A program made the position numbers and the translations under genes. The notes beneath the pieces were generated by a model that had not been told where the DNA came from, searched no databases, and was given only the letters and a program-made list of their open reading frames with translations. Below, in pieces: positions 20,927-32,970 of a stretch of DNA of 64,000 bases. Position 1 is the stretch's first letter; each line of letters starts with the position of its first letter. The DNA lies in contig OX335652.1 of assembly GCA_946894095.1 (NCBI GenBank), positions 13,229,001 through 13,293,000 on the forward strand. Direction: 5' to 3'. Source of the DNA: Incurvaria masculella (Eukaryota; Arthropoda; Insecta; Lepidoptera; Incurvariidae).

Positions 20927-21784
20927 TCGCGTCAACACGGGCACGCTTGGAAAACTAATATCGACATACACTAATCTGAGCTTAACTGGCACATTATAGT
21001 TGTGTATGCAACTGGCATTTAACCAAGAGTATTAAAACACGAGTGCTAATTCAATTAAGACTGTCTTGAAGGTAGCGGGACACTAAAAGTTGTCAGATTT
21101 TATTCAAATATGCACTTGAAAGCTTAATTCTATGTCCGTATGTATTTGTTTTTTTAGAAGTATCTTTTAATTTTTTTGTAAAAAAAACGAAAATGAAGGT
21201 AAAAAAGACAACTTTTTTCGAATGTTTATTAGCCAATATTTTCCAATCTAAAAGGTTTGTTAAACAAAAACATTTACGAGATTATATATACGACAGTATG
21301 TTTTAGAAACCAACATTTCAAAAACTTATCATGTAAACAGTTATCGCCCGTTGTATGGGGAATTGATAAGGTAACGACTCGCTAAGGGCGTGCTAACAGC
21401 TGATTATGTTCAGCTCAATATATTTGAGTGAAACAGTGAAATTGTATTTGGTGTTTGAATCAAACAATTAATTTGTTGTGTAAATCTACATAAAACATTA
21501 ACAAAGATGTGTGAGAAAAAAACATAATATGTGACGTCCTCCACGATTTTGTTCACTGCAATAAATTCACGATATGGAAGCAGAAAGAAAAATATTTCGC
21601 TTCTGGGTTTCCCAAAAGGGGGATATTATTCCAAAAGTAATATGTGAATAAGGCTCAATTAAAAATGCGAGAGCCGGAGAGGGTGAAGCGGAGGCTAGTT
21701 AAGCCGGAGCATTGTTCGCATAAGGAAGGAAACAGCGGGCCGAGGCGGTCGGGACTCGCACAAAACGATCCTTTAACCCTCGCG

Positions 21785-21835
21785 GCGGGTTGGGGGTGGG
21801 GTTGGGGGAGGGGGTCGGGGCGGGGCGGGGCGGCC
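21785..21835 (+). repeat. G-rich, quadruplex-capable block
   Basis: More than six runs of 4-5 G are separated by one to three bases. Confidence 0.8.
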
Positions 21836-22328
21836 GGCAAACTCCACCGCCGCCGACCCCTTATTTGCCTCGCCACTAGCCACCAGCGTTACACACACTT
21901 CGCGTAAGCGAAAATCCGAGACCGCAATGAGGTTTTCGCGCTCTCCACGGATTGTCGCTGTCTTTGCTTAGGCGCGCCTGAGGAGTCTCCAGGTACCGGG
22001 TCAGCGATTTCCGAAGCGGTTCGAAGGGAAGGGAAAACCTCGGGCATAGGTTAGCCGGCGGACGAAAACCAAAAGTGAGATTTTAGTCTAAGTCCACCCT
22101 GATTGTACGTATGTTCATTTCTATGCCCCAAGGACAGAATATGGTCCAAGTCGAAGGGTCAGCCGGGATCATGCTACACCTGATCACCAATTTTAGGCAC
22201 ACAGCGGACTACATTATCAGCAACTAGCATGCCCGCGTTTTCGAAGAAAACCTGTGTGTTTTCCCCGACCTATCTCACATTAAACTCTACTGTTCACCCC
22301 TTAGGTAAGTCAGTGTTGTTTATTATTT

Positions 22329-23690
22329 ACTAGCAGCCCGTCCCGGCTTTGCACGGGCATAATATAATTGAAAAAATATTATTTTGACACAATGATACAC
22401 AAATAAACCCCTTATTACGTAGAGTTCCTAAAAAAAGAGCATAAACCTACATTGAAATATTTGAAATAAAAATAACAAATTTTGTGAATTTTTTTTTTTG
22501 TAATTTCTTTTCTTATTTGTGTTTTTTACTTTTATGTATTTTTCATACTATTAATTATTTTAAAAAGGTCATAACCACAAAACAAAGCCATTAAATAAAT
22601 AATTTATTGAGTTAAAGCCAGGGAGTAAACATTATTTGATGTTGTTTTATTTTTCTCTAAATAATTAGCTTAACTGTTATTATGATACTTTTGAGATTAC
22701 CGCGGTCGTTAGACATGTTTGAAAAATGTTATGGCTTTTGAGAATGTCTTTGGAGAGTGTATCTTCCTGCCGCGTGAAAAGCCGTAACATTTTTCAAACA
22801 TGTTTAACTGTTATTAGCTACCTACATCTACTTCTATAACCTACAACTAAAAAGTATTTAATCGAAAATCATAAAAAACTATTTATTAGGATAACTAAAT
22901 GTACAACATATATTAATGGGTCTAGTTCTGAAAAGAACTTTTTGAATGCGTTTAGTTACCGACTAAACTAATTATCATCAAGCGACAAAATATTATCAAG
23001 CGACAATTTCTTAAATTCCGCACACGGCTGCTGCGTAGGGAGCCGACTGACTCTCCTCCCGTATCTCTGAGTGACGCCTACAAACTCTAAAACGCATAGT
23101 TTGTCAAAGGGAAGTTTTTTCTAATTTTTAAACTCATGATATCTTTCGAATGAAATGTCGGAATCGAATAATTCAAAAAGTAATATAAAGGTATTGAAAC
23201 AGTCTTAAATAATAATTTATTTATTTTGATAAGGATTCATATCTAGGTACAAATAAAGAGCCTTTTCTAGCGGCGGTATTTAAATTTTTATTATAAAATA
23301 AATGCACACTTATTGTGACATAACTATAATAGTTAGATGTATGCTGTCGCGACATTTTTTGTAGATAATAATGTGTTCTATAAAATTGTACTGCATCATT
23401 TTGTTCTATCGTGAATAGTTTTCGCAGCGCACGCGATGTAAGGAACATTCTTGGTAATTTTTTTGCACCTTGGGTTACGTTATCGGAGTTTTGGTAAGGA
23501 TCCCTAATTTTTTTAAGATAAAACATAGTCTATGTCCCTCGGATAGACTGTAGCTTTCCAACGGTGAAATATTTTTTCTAATCCGTTCAGTAGTTTCCTA
23601 TCTGTTCATGTATTTGAGCCTATTCGGTTCAAATACACAAACAATCAAACCTTTCCTCTTTATATAATAGTATAGATAGAGTATAGATTA
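22329..23690 (+). mobile_element. RTE-like fossil element
   Basis: Begins actagcagcccgtcccggct and ends ctttatataatagtatagat after ccgttcagtagtttcc. These start and end phrases are common to abundant insect repeats usually classed near RTE LINEs. It holds no intact frame and is interrupted by a hairpin at 22713-22803. Confidence 0.5.
22713..22803. repeat. Hairpin with ~28-bp arms
   Basis: The arm acatgtttgaaaaatgttat is repeated in inverted form at 22783-22803. Confidence 0.85.
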
Positions 23691-24235
23691 GAGAGCTCCG
23701 ATAAAAAACGCGTCCGATCGCTGCTAAATTCAAAGTGCTAGAACCGCAGCCTCCGACGCACTATTTATAGGCACGCTCCCACCGCCCCGGCCGGCCCGAA
23801 CTGCCGCAAACCTACGTCCCGCAATTTTTAAATCTGTAATATCTTCGAAAATATTCATTTAAATCATATGTTGTAAACGGCCATATAAATCTATATTAAA
23901 TCAACAATGTATTTAAGGTATTTAATTGGATAAGGATTAATGCTGTATTGGTTAAAATCGCCTCGAAAATTAGCCATTATTTGTCGTAAAAAGTTAATGA
24001 CAAAAAAAATTTATTGTAGTATATCCATAAGAGATAGACATATACCATCGCGGAGTTTTCTGTAGACTTTTTCAATGTGTACAATACTTAGTACATTATT
24101 TCGATAAATCTCGTAGGATTCAGCCTGCGTTTGCAATGTAAGCGGAAAAAATGTAATTTATTACGACATCACATTGGAAACCTCAAAAATAACAGTATTT
24201 CTCCACTATTTAATGGATGTTATTATACATATAAA
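23691..24235. other. Unassigned
   Basis: Bases 23750-23820 are GC-rich and the rest is AT-rich. Nothing was recognised. Confidence 0.35.
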
Positions 24236-24364
24236 CCTTCCTCTTGAATCACTCTATCTATTAAAAAAAACCGCATCAAAATCCGTTGCGTAGTTTTAAA
24301 GATTTAAGCGAACATGGGGATATAGGGACAGAGAAAGCGACTTTGTTTTATACTATGTAGTGAT
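24236..24364 (+). mobile_element. 3' end of an old RTE-like repeat
   Basis: Contains accgcatcaaaatccgttgc and ends ttttatactatgtagtgat, a repeat end common in moth genomes. Confidence 0.5.
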
Positions 24365-24690
24365 AGTGATTCATCATCCATAGACAGTGCACTCACTGCA
24401 CTCGGATTTGTCATATTTTATCATTAGCCAGTTCAGCGATTCCAGCTGGAAAGTCCGTTGGATTTTTTTTCAACGTCCACTTAGTCTAAGTTTACAAAAG
24501 TATTTGCCACTACTTACAATCCCAGGTAAAAACACAAAATTAATAAGAATTGACGAGAATCAACCATTCATGTCGTATGCAACAGTTCATAACAAATATC
24601 AGTTTATTTTTAAAGACCATGTCCACTATTTAACATGTTTCCAATTGAAGCAAGCCAATTGATAGCAACAATCAAGCTATACGAGTACAT
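24365..24690 (-). mobile_element. LINE-type 3' end (same family as 42679-43020)
   Basis: Shares the tgattcatcatccatagaca end and the inner blocks caacgtccacttagtctaag and tatgcaacagttcat with 42679-43020. It lacks a long (ATACA)n tail. Confidence 0.6.
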
Positions 24691-25097
24691 AGATACAAAC
24701 CGCATCAAAGTCGGGCATGACAGACGTTGGATTTTATAAGAGTTTGTAATTTTGTATTTAGTGGTTAGTAACCGGTAACCGGACCCAGGGCGAACTGTCT
24801 CCGGCGCGAAAAGCGCAAACAATCGGCGAGCGTGCCAAGGTCGGCGCGCTCAGACGTACCGGAGCGCAGGCCCGGGAGCGCAACGCGTGTCCGATCCGGC
24901 ATGGGTAGCGGTTCGAGACAAGCGTTTGTAGCGTCAGTGTCGCAGCGACGCAACAGAGCGAAGCTAATATGCAAATGTAGCAGTGTGGTCCAATTTGAGT
25001 GTAGGCAACCGATAGCATATCCACGACGTTCCGACTTGCGCTGACAGCACTCAAAATGTCGCACTGTAAACGATATGACGTCATTGTTACGTCACTC
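24691..25097. other. GC-rich island, unassigned
   Basis: Bases 24780-25050 are GC-rich with open frames on both strands, none resembling a known protein. Confidence 0.35.
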
Positions 25098-25267
25098 AGG
25101 CTGAGATAAATAGTCGTAACAGAAACTAAGACTAACGGAAAGTAGTACTTTGTGACGTCACTGTGACACATTTTGTGTGGACAAAATCTCAAAGTAATGC
25201 AAATTGACGTCACAAAGAACAAATTTTCGTTAGTCTTAGTTTCAGTTACGACTATTTATCTCAGCCT
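25098..25267. mobile_element. 170-bp hairpin MITE with ~40-bp arms
   Basis: The arms aggctgagataaatagtcg and cgactatttatctcagcct are inverted and extend through agactaacg. Two TGACGTCA-like motifs lie inside, near 25151 and 25205. Confidence 0.85.
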
Positions 25268-27238
25268 CAATGTCGTGCCCAGTGCGCATTGGAGTCTGCT
25301 GCGCCGTATCTTTTGACCGTATGCGGCACACAGAAGCGCCCCCATGCAGATTTGACGCTCAAAACTGTCAGCATGAAAATCAATTTTACGGACAGATCGT
25401 GCGCGCTTATAGAAAAAAATACGTTAAACAAGTGAGATCACGTAAAGCTTAATTTGAATTTTCTAATGAATCTTTTATCTATTAGGAAAACAACACGGTC
25501 GAATAACAACAACGACACTGTTTGCACGACAAAATTTGACACTGACATCTGTGCTCACACACAGTGCAGGGCACTATACCTGAAAACCGTGAGTAATATG
25601 AACGGCATGAAATGAAGTATAGATGACGTCATATCGTATACTGTGCACCATTTTTTAAAGCTGTCAATGCGTATAAGATCGGCCGTTAACGGGCTTTCGC
25701 ATCGATAGTGTCAGCACGAATCGGACCACGCAATTGAAGAGACTATTCCAGCACACCGCCTAGCGCAGCAACAAAGCGTCGCTCCCCCACGATCTGTCGC
25801 ACGACGCTCGCTATTTTGTTTGATGAATGTCTACAGTCGGGGGTTTCGTCGCAGAAGAAGATAAACTTCTCATATTGGCTTCGCAGCAACGAATTATGTA
25901 CGAGTTAAGCGTAAAAGACAACAAAATATGCTGCAAAAAAGGCCCAAGTGTGGTCTGAGCTATATTAAATCATCATCATCCTTTTCTTTTTTATGAATTC
26001 CTGCAGACTACCCATTATTTCAAAAACTTCCCGAGATATTCATATGTAGCGATGTTAGACACGAAAGGCGTCTGTCGTGGTTCTTACGTATCTGGAACAT
26101 CTGGAGAACATCAAAAGTGAGCGGATTAGCACTGGCCGGTGCGGCGCTACCGTCCTTGCTTAGCAATTGCTAGCGCTGCGGACGCCACGTCAGCAACGCT
26201 CTCCACGAAACGCTGCCTTAACGCGACGCTCATTTCTCAAATTACAAGCGAGTCTGAGCCTCGGCGGCGCGCGGAGGCAGACGGGGCCTCGCGGCGCGCA
26301 CTAAATTGAATTTTATTATATTCGCTACGTGGCTCGCGATATTGTCTCCTCCGGCATCCGAGACGTCACGTCGCAGCGGTCTGAAGGGAGATCGTTACAC
26401 GAGATATTGCCGGAACGTTGTTTTCGAGATAATGGGCCGCGCGAATCTCGCCGATACAATTAAACTTTGCTCCTGGAAAGGGAACCGAAAACCGCAGGTG
26501 CCCTCTTTAAATGAAAGGAGGCCATTGATGAGTTTCATTGTTGTGTCACCGAGGCGTCCTGCACAATTCTTCGATTGTTCTTCAATGTCTCGAACATTTA
26601 TTTGTTCAGAAGCCTGTTATTTTCATGTAACTGTCTTTGAGACGTGTCGCAGGGCTTTACAAAGGGGAACTGAGTTAATTTAAAATTTGAAATGGTATCT
26701 GGGTCTGAAAACAAGAGGTAACCTGATAGTGTTCCGCTTACTGCTGGCACAGTTATTACCATCGAATTGATTGTTAAGCGTTTTTATATATGTAATATTA
26801 AAGATCATTTTAGCTTGAAACATACACACTCAATAGCTTGCTCTCAACCTAAATATCGTCGGTATACCTACTGGTAAAACCCGATAAGTGAAGAAATGAG
26901 AATTTAGAGATAAATGGACTTGACAGTTGAATGACACATAATATGTGGTATAAGTGTGCATGTGTTTACACAACCTAACTTTAAAACTATACGTCGTATC
27001 AATTTGTAGGTTTTACCAAAAGAAAGAGCTTGGAAGGGCTTTGGTTTTAACAGCATACCGACGATATGATATTATTTGTGAGAAGTTGTTATCTATCACA
27101 ACCATGTTGAATAACTGCTTAGTAAGCAGCAAAGACAAACTATATTGACAAACCAAGCGAAGTTTATTCGGTCGTTTATTCTCAACTTTCTTCTTCGCCA
27201 AAGGTAATCCAGCGAGAATCCTAGTGTGTAACATACAC
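25268..27238. other. Unassigned, partly GC-rich
   Basis: No repeat copy was recognised. The frame at 26306-26683 (125 codons, +) has no recognisable domain and lies in a GC-rich block. It is not called as a gene. Confidence 0.4.
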
Positions 27239-27400
27239 TTAGCCCCGATTGCACGAAGAGACGGCTGAGTTAATAAATGTTCAAACACGTCACTTTTAGT
27301 GAACCGCATTGAGTTCCTTCCAGTTCTGTCCATACAAAGTGACATGTTTATTCATACGTTGACGTTGATTTTAATTTTTGTCCTTTCGTGCACGTAGTTT
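27239..27400 (+). mobile_element. Family R MITE
   Basis: Begins ttagccccgattgcacgaag and ends cctttcgtgcacg. Full copies at 52251-52415 and 59330-59494 are flanked by TAA. The ends are imperfect inverted repeats. Confidence 0.75.
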
Positions 27401-27628
27401 AAAGTTAATCTGACCGACTTTTCATTAGAGTTTTCCTGGGAAAGATAAATATGCCGAAAGAAAGCATCCCCACGTTTCGTAATGTACCGGCACGCCGTAA
27501 TTATGAGCGGAGGGCACAAGTGAAACGTCACACCGGGACCGTCCGGAGAAGCGTCGTGTCGTCGCGTTGAAAAATCCCCGTCGCCTCCAATAATGGCTGC
27601 AATGCATCATACGGCGGGCCCCCTTCGC

Positions 27629-27712
27629 CGACGCCGCTCCGACGCCGCCGCTCCGACGCCGCCGCTCCGCCGCCGCCGCTCCGCCGCCGCCGCTGCGCCA
27701 CCGCCGCGGCCG
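27629..27712 (+). repeat. GC-rich minisatellite
   Basis: Repeated units close to cgacgccgccgctc and cgccgccgctc occur at least five times in tandem. Confidence 0.85.
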
Positions 27713-28599
27713 AGATAAACGAGCTTACGGAAAACGCACCGGAAAGTGAAAATTAATGAAGCGCTATTGCAGCGGGGATAAAAATAAAGTACGGGACGCT
27801 TCTGCGTCTCGGATGTCAGGTATTTCTCGTTCGCGTGTTTTGGTTGCGCCGTTATGAGCGTGTTGCCACGGCGGCGGCGCGTCAGATCCAGCGCGGTTGC
27901 TGTGATTATTTTGATTTTAAACCAAGTTAGAAATTAACAAATTCTCAATTCTGCAGTTAATTTTATTTCGATCCTCCTAAATTTTTATCCCAACAAGCTA
28001 ACCTAACCCAAAAAAATATGAATGTTAGATTGACTTAGCAGCGAATTGAAATAAGTAACGAAAACAATGTAATTAGTTTAAACCCTAATGCTAAGCCAGA
28101 AGTTTTTATTTTTATGTTGGATTAAAACCATGTTTTTCGACATTTACTATGAAGTCGGGTTTGTTCAAACACTTACAACTCGAGAACGGCTAGACCGATT
28201 TTCAAGGTTTTTAAAGAAAATTGACGAACAAAAAAATAAAAGAAAAAACATTTTCCCATACAAAACTTTTATGGGTTTCATAACTGTCAAACATTTAATG
28301 TTCATCCCGTTGTCAATGCGTCGATACGGTAAATCCTCGATATTCGGATAATGGCGTATTTTAGATTTTAAATATGTACAATAATGTCAGCAACGAAAAA
28401 GGATATTTATGCGTGCGTTCAGAAATTTATTTTGTGTAAACTAAGGAAAATATATCAAGCTACTCAAATATACGGAAATAACAAATGACTTAATTAAAAA
28501 AAAGTCAAATTGATTAGTCGCACTGAACCATTCCAGATTATTCTGTCAATCCAGTCCGAGTCAGGATAATTTAAAAATATTTTCGTCCCGAAAGTGTAA

Positions 28600-28770
28600 T
28601 TAGTTTTTCACGCCTAAACCGCTGAACCGATTCTGATGAATTTCGGTATAGAGATAGTCTCGACCTTGAAGTAGGACTAGGCTACCTTTTGTGTCGGAAA
28701 TTAAACTCAAAGGAGGTGAAACAAGGGATGAACGTTTCTATGGCAAATTCATATAATATCCAGGAAATAA
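28600..28770 (-). mobile_element. Decayed RTE-like fragment
   Basis: The reverse strand resembles 35570-35725, including the order of cccttgtttcacctcc, the gtctctatacc block and the aaccggttcagcg block. Confidence 0.45.
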
Positions 28771-31440
28771 TTTAACACGACATCATCCGTGCAAAACGAC
28801 ATTGACCCGAGCGGTGCCGGGTGCCTCAGCCAGTTACATGTATATATCCAATCTAACAATCGATCCTGCTTTCAGGAAATATTAGAGCGTGGGACTCACT
28901 GGTTGCTAATACCGGAAGGTCTGAAAAGGTTTGACACAGCCTCGGGGGAGGTTTTCCAAAACACGACAAACACGTCTCGAACTCAAACACACGATTTATT
29001 GGAGCCTCGCCGTTATAAAACCCTCATTTCAACCTACAGCTCCCAGGCGAAGCTCCCGGCCGTATTACACGCTCGGCCTCCGCGCCGAATTATTTTAATA
29101 TCTACCGCAGGATAATCTTCCTCCCCGGCCTACGCCGGCCGACAGGTAGACACGTAGGCCGGCTAGGTCGGAAGTGTCTAGCGCCCGGCCAAAATAAATA
29201 CGCGGCGAGAGGAGAGTCGAGCCTCTCCGAGGCGAGTCGGGGAAACGGTCTGTGTGGACATGTCCCCGGCGTCGGAGAATCCTTTCAGCGGCAGAACAAA
29301 GCCGCCCGCCTCGCCGCCGGCGGCGCCGCCTCGCGCCCGCTCTAAATAAAATATACTCGTAAACTACCTGAGATGGAAAACCTTCAGCTCTTTGCTCAGC
29401 TCCGACGGAGGTACATTTTGTTTCGCGGATTCCGTTTTGCGGACAGCCCCGAAGGGGCGGCGGTATTCCACGTCTCGATGCTGCCGAGTTTTATTTTACG
29501 ATTCGGCTGTTGGGAGGTTCTAATTAAAGGAATTCTAATTAGTGTACCTCACTCCAGGCTCCTGCCGCATTCGTGTACATACCTGCAATAAGAAAATCCA
29601 CCGTTAACTCGCAATATGGTAAGAAGGATATCATTAATTTTATGGAAGACAGAAGTTTAAGCCGGTTAGCTATAGTACAAATGTTTTACATAATATATAT
29701 AGAGGTCGTTCCTGTATCCGCCGATAACATTTCAAGGGGCATGTTAAGATGAAAATCAGAACAAACAAGTCTCGAAAAAATAACAAATAATGCGATTAAA
29801 TGGATTTTGCCGTCCTTCGGATATCGCAAAACAAGTGCGTAAATCAGGACGCGTCGCCCCGTTTCGCTACTCGGTGGAACCTCGGAAGATGAGTCAGATG
29901 CTACGAAAAATACTCTTAGGCGCGGATATAGTTGGTTGTTCCACAAGTACATGGCGTGTCGTTTGGTTGCATGGGCTGCATTTTATGCGAACGCAGTGCT
30001 CATTAATGTAAGTTCAATAAGATGACCTTAACAAAGACGGCCACCCAGTGCCAAGATCTTCCTTTGTCTTGGATAGGATACAATTCCGCTATGGTTTAAG
30101 ATAGTATTATGGGTATTAACCTGTAGCATTTAAAGGGATGTTTTTCATAGCTATGACGACAAGCCAGTCCACACCGTCGAAGATGCATATAGATACTTCT
30201 TTGTGCACGATAAACGTAACTGTGAAAGTTGACGAATAAAAAAAAGGTGCAATCTTCAATCTAAAATAAAAAATTAAATACTAATCCGCCTATAGTTTTT
30301 CAATCATAGGATGTGCGGCAATCGAGTAGTTCCAGTTTAAATGAACGATATTTAATTAATGTAACTCCACATTCAACTGATAATGGATGTGCGTGCCTGT
30401 GAATAATAATGTATTAAATGATCAGGTTGCTGCTACAGTGTACATATGTACACATTGCGCAGATACGAAACTACTATATCGAATTTTAATTTTAACAAGA
30501 GCAAAATCTTTTGTGATTTTTTATTTTCTCCATTTCAAGAATTTATTGATAGCTAATCCTTTATTTTACAAAATGATGATGTACTCGTACAACAGCTGCT
30601 TGTCCTTTTTTGGCAAAGACCTCCAAAATACTGTTCAGTCTCTTGCTTATCTGGCCCAAGTTGATCCTGCTGCAGTTAGTTGTCAGCCATTCCTCTCATC
30701 TTTTTCGTAAAATCCGCCCGTTTCTCATGTAATATTTTAGGTACCAAATCATTATGATTCCGCTCCATTTCTCATTCCCTCTTATCGTTTCTCCTGTCCG
30801 TCTCCATTTTAATTCTTTCACTATCTCTGCTACATCCGTTATTATTGTGCACTTTCGAAAATTCAAGTTTTCATTCTGTCTTCTTTTATTTTCCCAAACA
30901 ACTGAAGAACCGCACATTAAATGTAAGCGTTGTTTCTACGAAAACAAGTTTATTCATTGGAATCTTCTCGGAGATTTTAATAAAGACTTATTGTAATCGG
31001 AGTACGGGGAAAACTTGGGAGAATTGTAGTTAATTGGAATTACCGGAAGTCTGTCCGTGCGTCTATGGCAGGAACTTCTCAGAACAAACTGAACCCATTT
31101 CAGTGAACATGCATAAAGTGAATGAAAACAGAAATGGCGTGCATGAAGAGAAGCGATTATTTACTTCTCTAATATCGAGCAAATCACTATTTAATAGATA
31201 TGATATGCATTCAGATTCACCCGTAAAGCAGGAAAAAACTATTAAAACAGCAAAAAGTAATATGTAATTACTCGATAAGAATAAAACGTGTCTGGATTCA
31301 AACCGTCAAGTGGCAAAATCAGTAGAGGCACTGCCCTATAATGATCCACACAAAATATATAAGGTACTATAAATTACAGCATGCTTAAAAACCTAAAGTG
31401 ACTCTATCTATTGGATACCATCAAAATGAGAGGTAGCGGC

Positions 31441-31640
31441 ATTGTAACCGAGGGCGGCAGCGTAGCCACGATTTAGTGGAAAACGTCTTACTGTAGTTCG
31501 CTTACGAATTCGTGACGCGCAACATCGAATGTTCGTTGGACTTAATAGCATCCTGTGAAGTACTTACGTGTTCTTATGTGCTCGTACATGTCGTTGGGAC
31601 TAATAGTAGTAGTAAGCTAATTTGTAACCGAAGACATCCG
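31441..31640 (+). mobile_element. Family E fragment
   Basis: Inner blocks ggcggcagcgtag, cgcgcaacatcgaatgttcg and the tcgttggact block match the 57152-57479 element. The terminal repeats are missing. Confidence 0.5.
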
Positions 31641-31651
31641 CCAGTGCTACC

Positions 31652-31998
31652 GTTTTTAGGGTTCCGTACCCAAAGGGTGAAAACGGAACCCTCTTACTAA
31701 GCCTCCGCTGTCCGTCCGTCCGTCCGTCCGTCCGTCCGTCCGTCCGTCCGTCCGTCCGTCTGTCCGTCCGTCTGTCCGTCTGTCACAGGGCTGTATCTCA
31801 GTAACCGTAACAGGTAGACAGCTGAAATTTTCACAGAGTGTGTATTTATATTGCCGCTATAACAACAAATAGAAAAGATTAAAAAATAATTAAAATTAAA
31901 GGGGGCTCCCATACAAAACACGTGATTTTTTTGTTTTATTTTTTACAATGGTACGGAACCCTTCGTGTGCGAGTCCGACTCGCACTTGGCCGGTTTTT
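31652..31998 (-). mobile_element. Family B repeat with expanded tetranucleotide array
   Basis: Reverse-orientation copy, from tttttagggttccgtaccc to cgcacttggccggttttt. The internal array (tccg units, 31707-31780) is much longer than in other copies. Confidence 0.92.
31707..31780 (+). repeat. (TCCG)n microsatellite
   Basis: About 18 tandem TCCG-like units with a few T substitutions. Confidence 0.9.
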
Positions 31999-32204
31999 GT
32001 ATGTGGCTAGGCCGCCCCGTACGGTTTCTACTTCTGTCCTTCCATGCTCGGTGCCACCAACAGACGGGGCAGCGCATGGCGTGCTGGTTTCCCATCAGTA
32101 TACTCTAAATTAAAACCGCCCTCTCGATGTATCAGTTACATTAACAATTACATTACACTTACAAAGTTCTGTTCATTCTGTAGGCTTATTACGAGTTACA
32201 TATC

Positions 32205-32425
32205 GCTTTGATTGTCGATTTTGCTAACTTACGCGTATACTTTGAGGTATACACTAAATCGCCCCTCCATAGATTTTATATTTATGTAGAAACATGAAAC
32301 AATAAAAGTATATTGAAAATATGTGTCTACACCAACAGCATACAAAATCATGGAAGGGCGATTTGGTGTATACCTCAAATATTTTTTTCATTGGAGTAAG
32401 TTAACGAAATCGACGATATGATGAC
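32205..32425. mobile_element. Family J hairpin element
   Basis: The inner arms 32244-32270 and 32350-32376 (gaggtatacactaaatcgcc and its inverse) are strongly complementary, and the outer arms are weaker. Related but diverged copies are at 44925-45125 and 48990-49270. Confidence 0.7.
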
Positions 32426-32666
32426 GATTTAGAAAAAGGCGATACGATAATAAGCCATCTGTCGGAATCTGTAAACAATAAGCCATAAGTGAAGTCATCT
32501 CGTAGTGATCAGTGTCATGTCAGTTGCTGTTGATGATAAACAGTCGGGTTGGTGAACTTTTATACTCGTAGAGATAAGAGTCGGTAATGTCCTGCTTAAT
32601 CGAAGTAGTATGAGTGCAAAGATAAACCTACAAACATTCTCCTACTACTGGCAGAGTGTGGACATT

Positions 32667-32970
32667 AAAAACCGGCCAAGTGCGAGTCGGACTCGCACAC
32701 GAAGGGTTCCGTACCATCGTACAAGATTTAACACAAAAAATCACGTTTTTTGTATGGGACCCCCATTTAATTTTTATTATTTTTTTTATTTTACCTATTT
32801 GGTGTTATAATGGCAAAATAAACATACACTCGGTAAACATTTCAGCTGCCTACCTACTACGGTTCATGAGATACAGCCCTGTGACAGACGGACGGACGAA
32901 CGTACGGCCGGACAGCGGAGGCTTAGTAATAGGGTTCCGTTTTCACCCTTTGGGTACGGAACCCTAAAAA
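32667..32970 (+). mobile_element. Family B repeat (good full copy)
   Basis: Starts aaaaccggccaagtgcgagt and ends gggtacggaaccctaaaaa. Usable as the reference copy of this family in the window. Confidence 0.92.

Larger units (their letters stand above)
19556..22328. other. Long unassigned stretch with GC-rich and low-complexity blocks
   Basis: No gene was recognised. The stretch contains a pyrimidine tract at 20686-20727, a C-rich run at 20888-20925, a GC-rich block 20840-20950 and a G-rich block 21780-21835. A donor-like gtaagt at 22305 follows a short open frame, but there is no further support for an exon. Confidence 0.4.
27401..31440. other. Long unassigned stretch
   Basis: Contains a GC-rich minisatellite (27629-27712), a decayed RTE-like fragment (28600-28760, -) and GC-rich DNA at 29030-29345. 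Open frames, including 28789-29115 and 30387-30710, show no known domain. Confidence 0.4.

Noticed and set aside
22228..22310. Possible short exon ending at a gtaagt donor
   Set aside because: There is no matching acceptor or further exon, and the start of an RTE-like fossil follows directly.
26306..26683. A 125-codon plus-strand frame as a gene
   Set aside because: It shows no domain, no splice support and a composition like the surrounding GC-rich island.
31697..31921. Minus-strand frame encoding (TDGQ)-like repeats
   Set aside because: It is a translation of the (TCCG)n array within a family B repeat.
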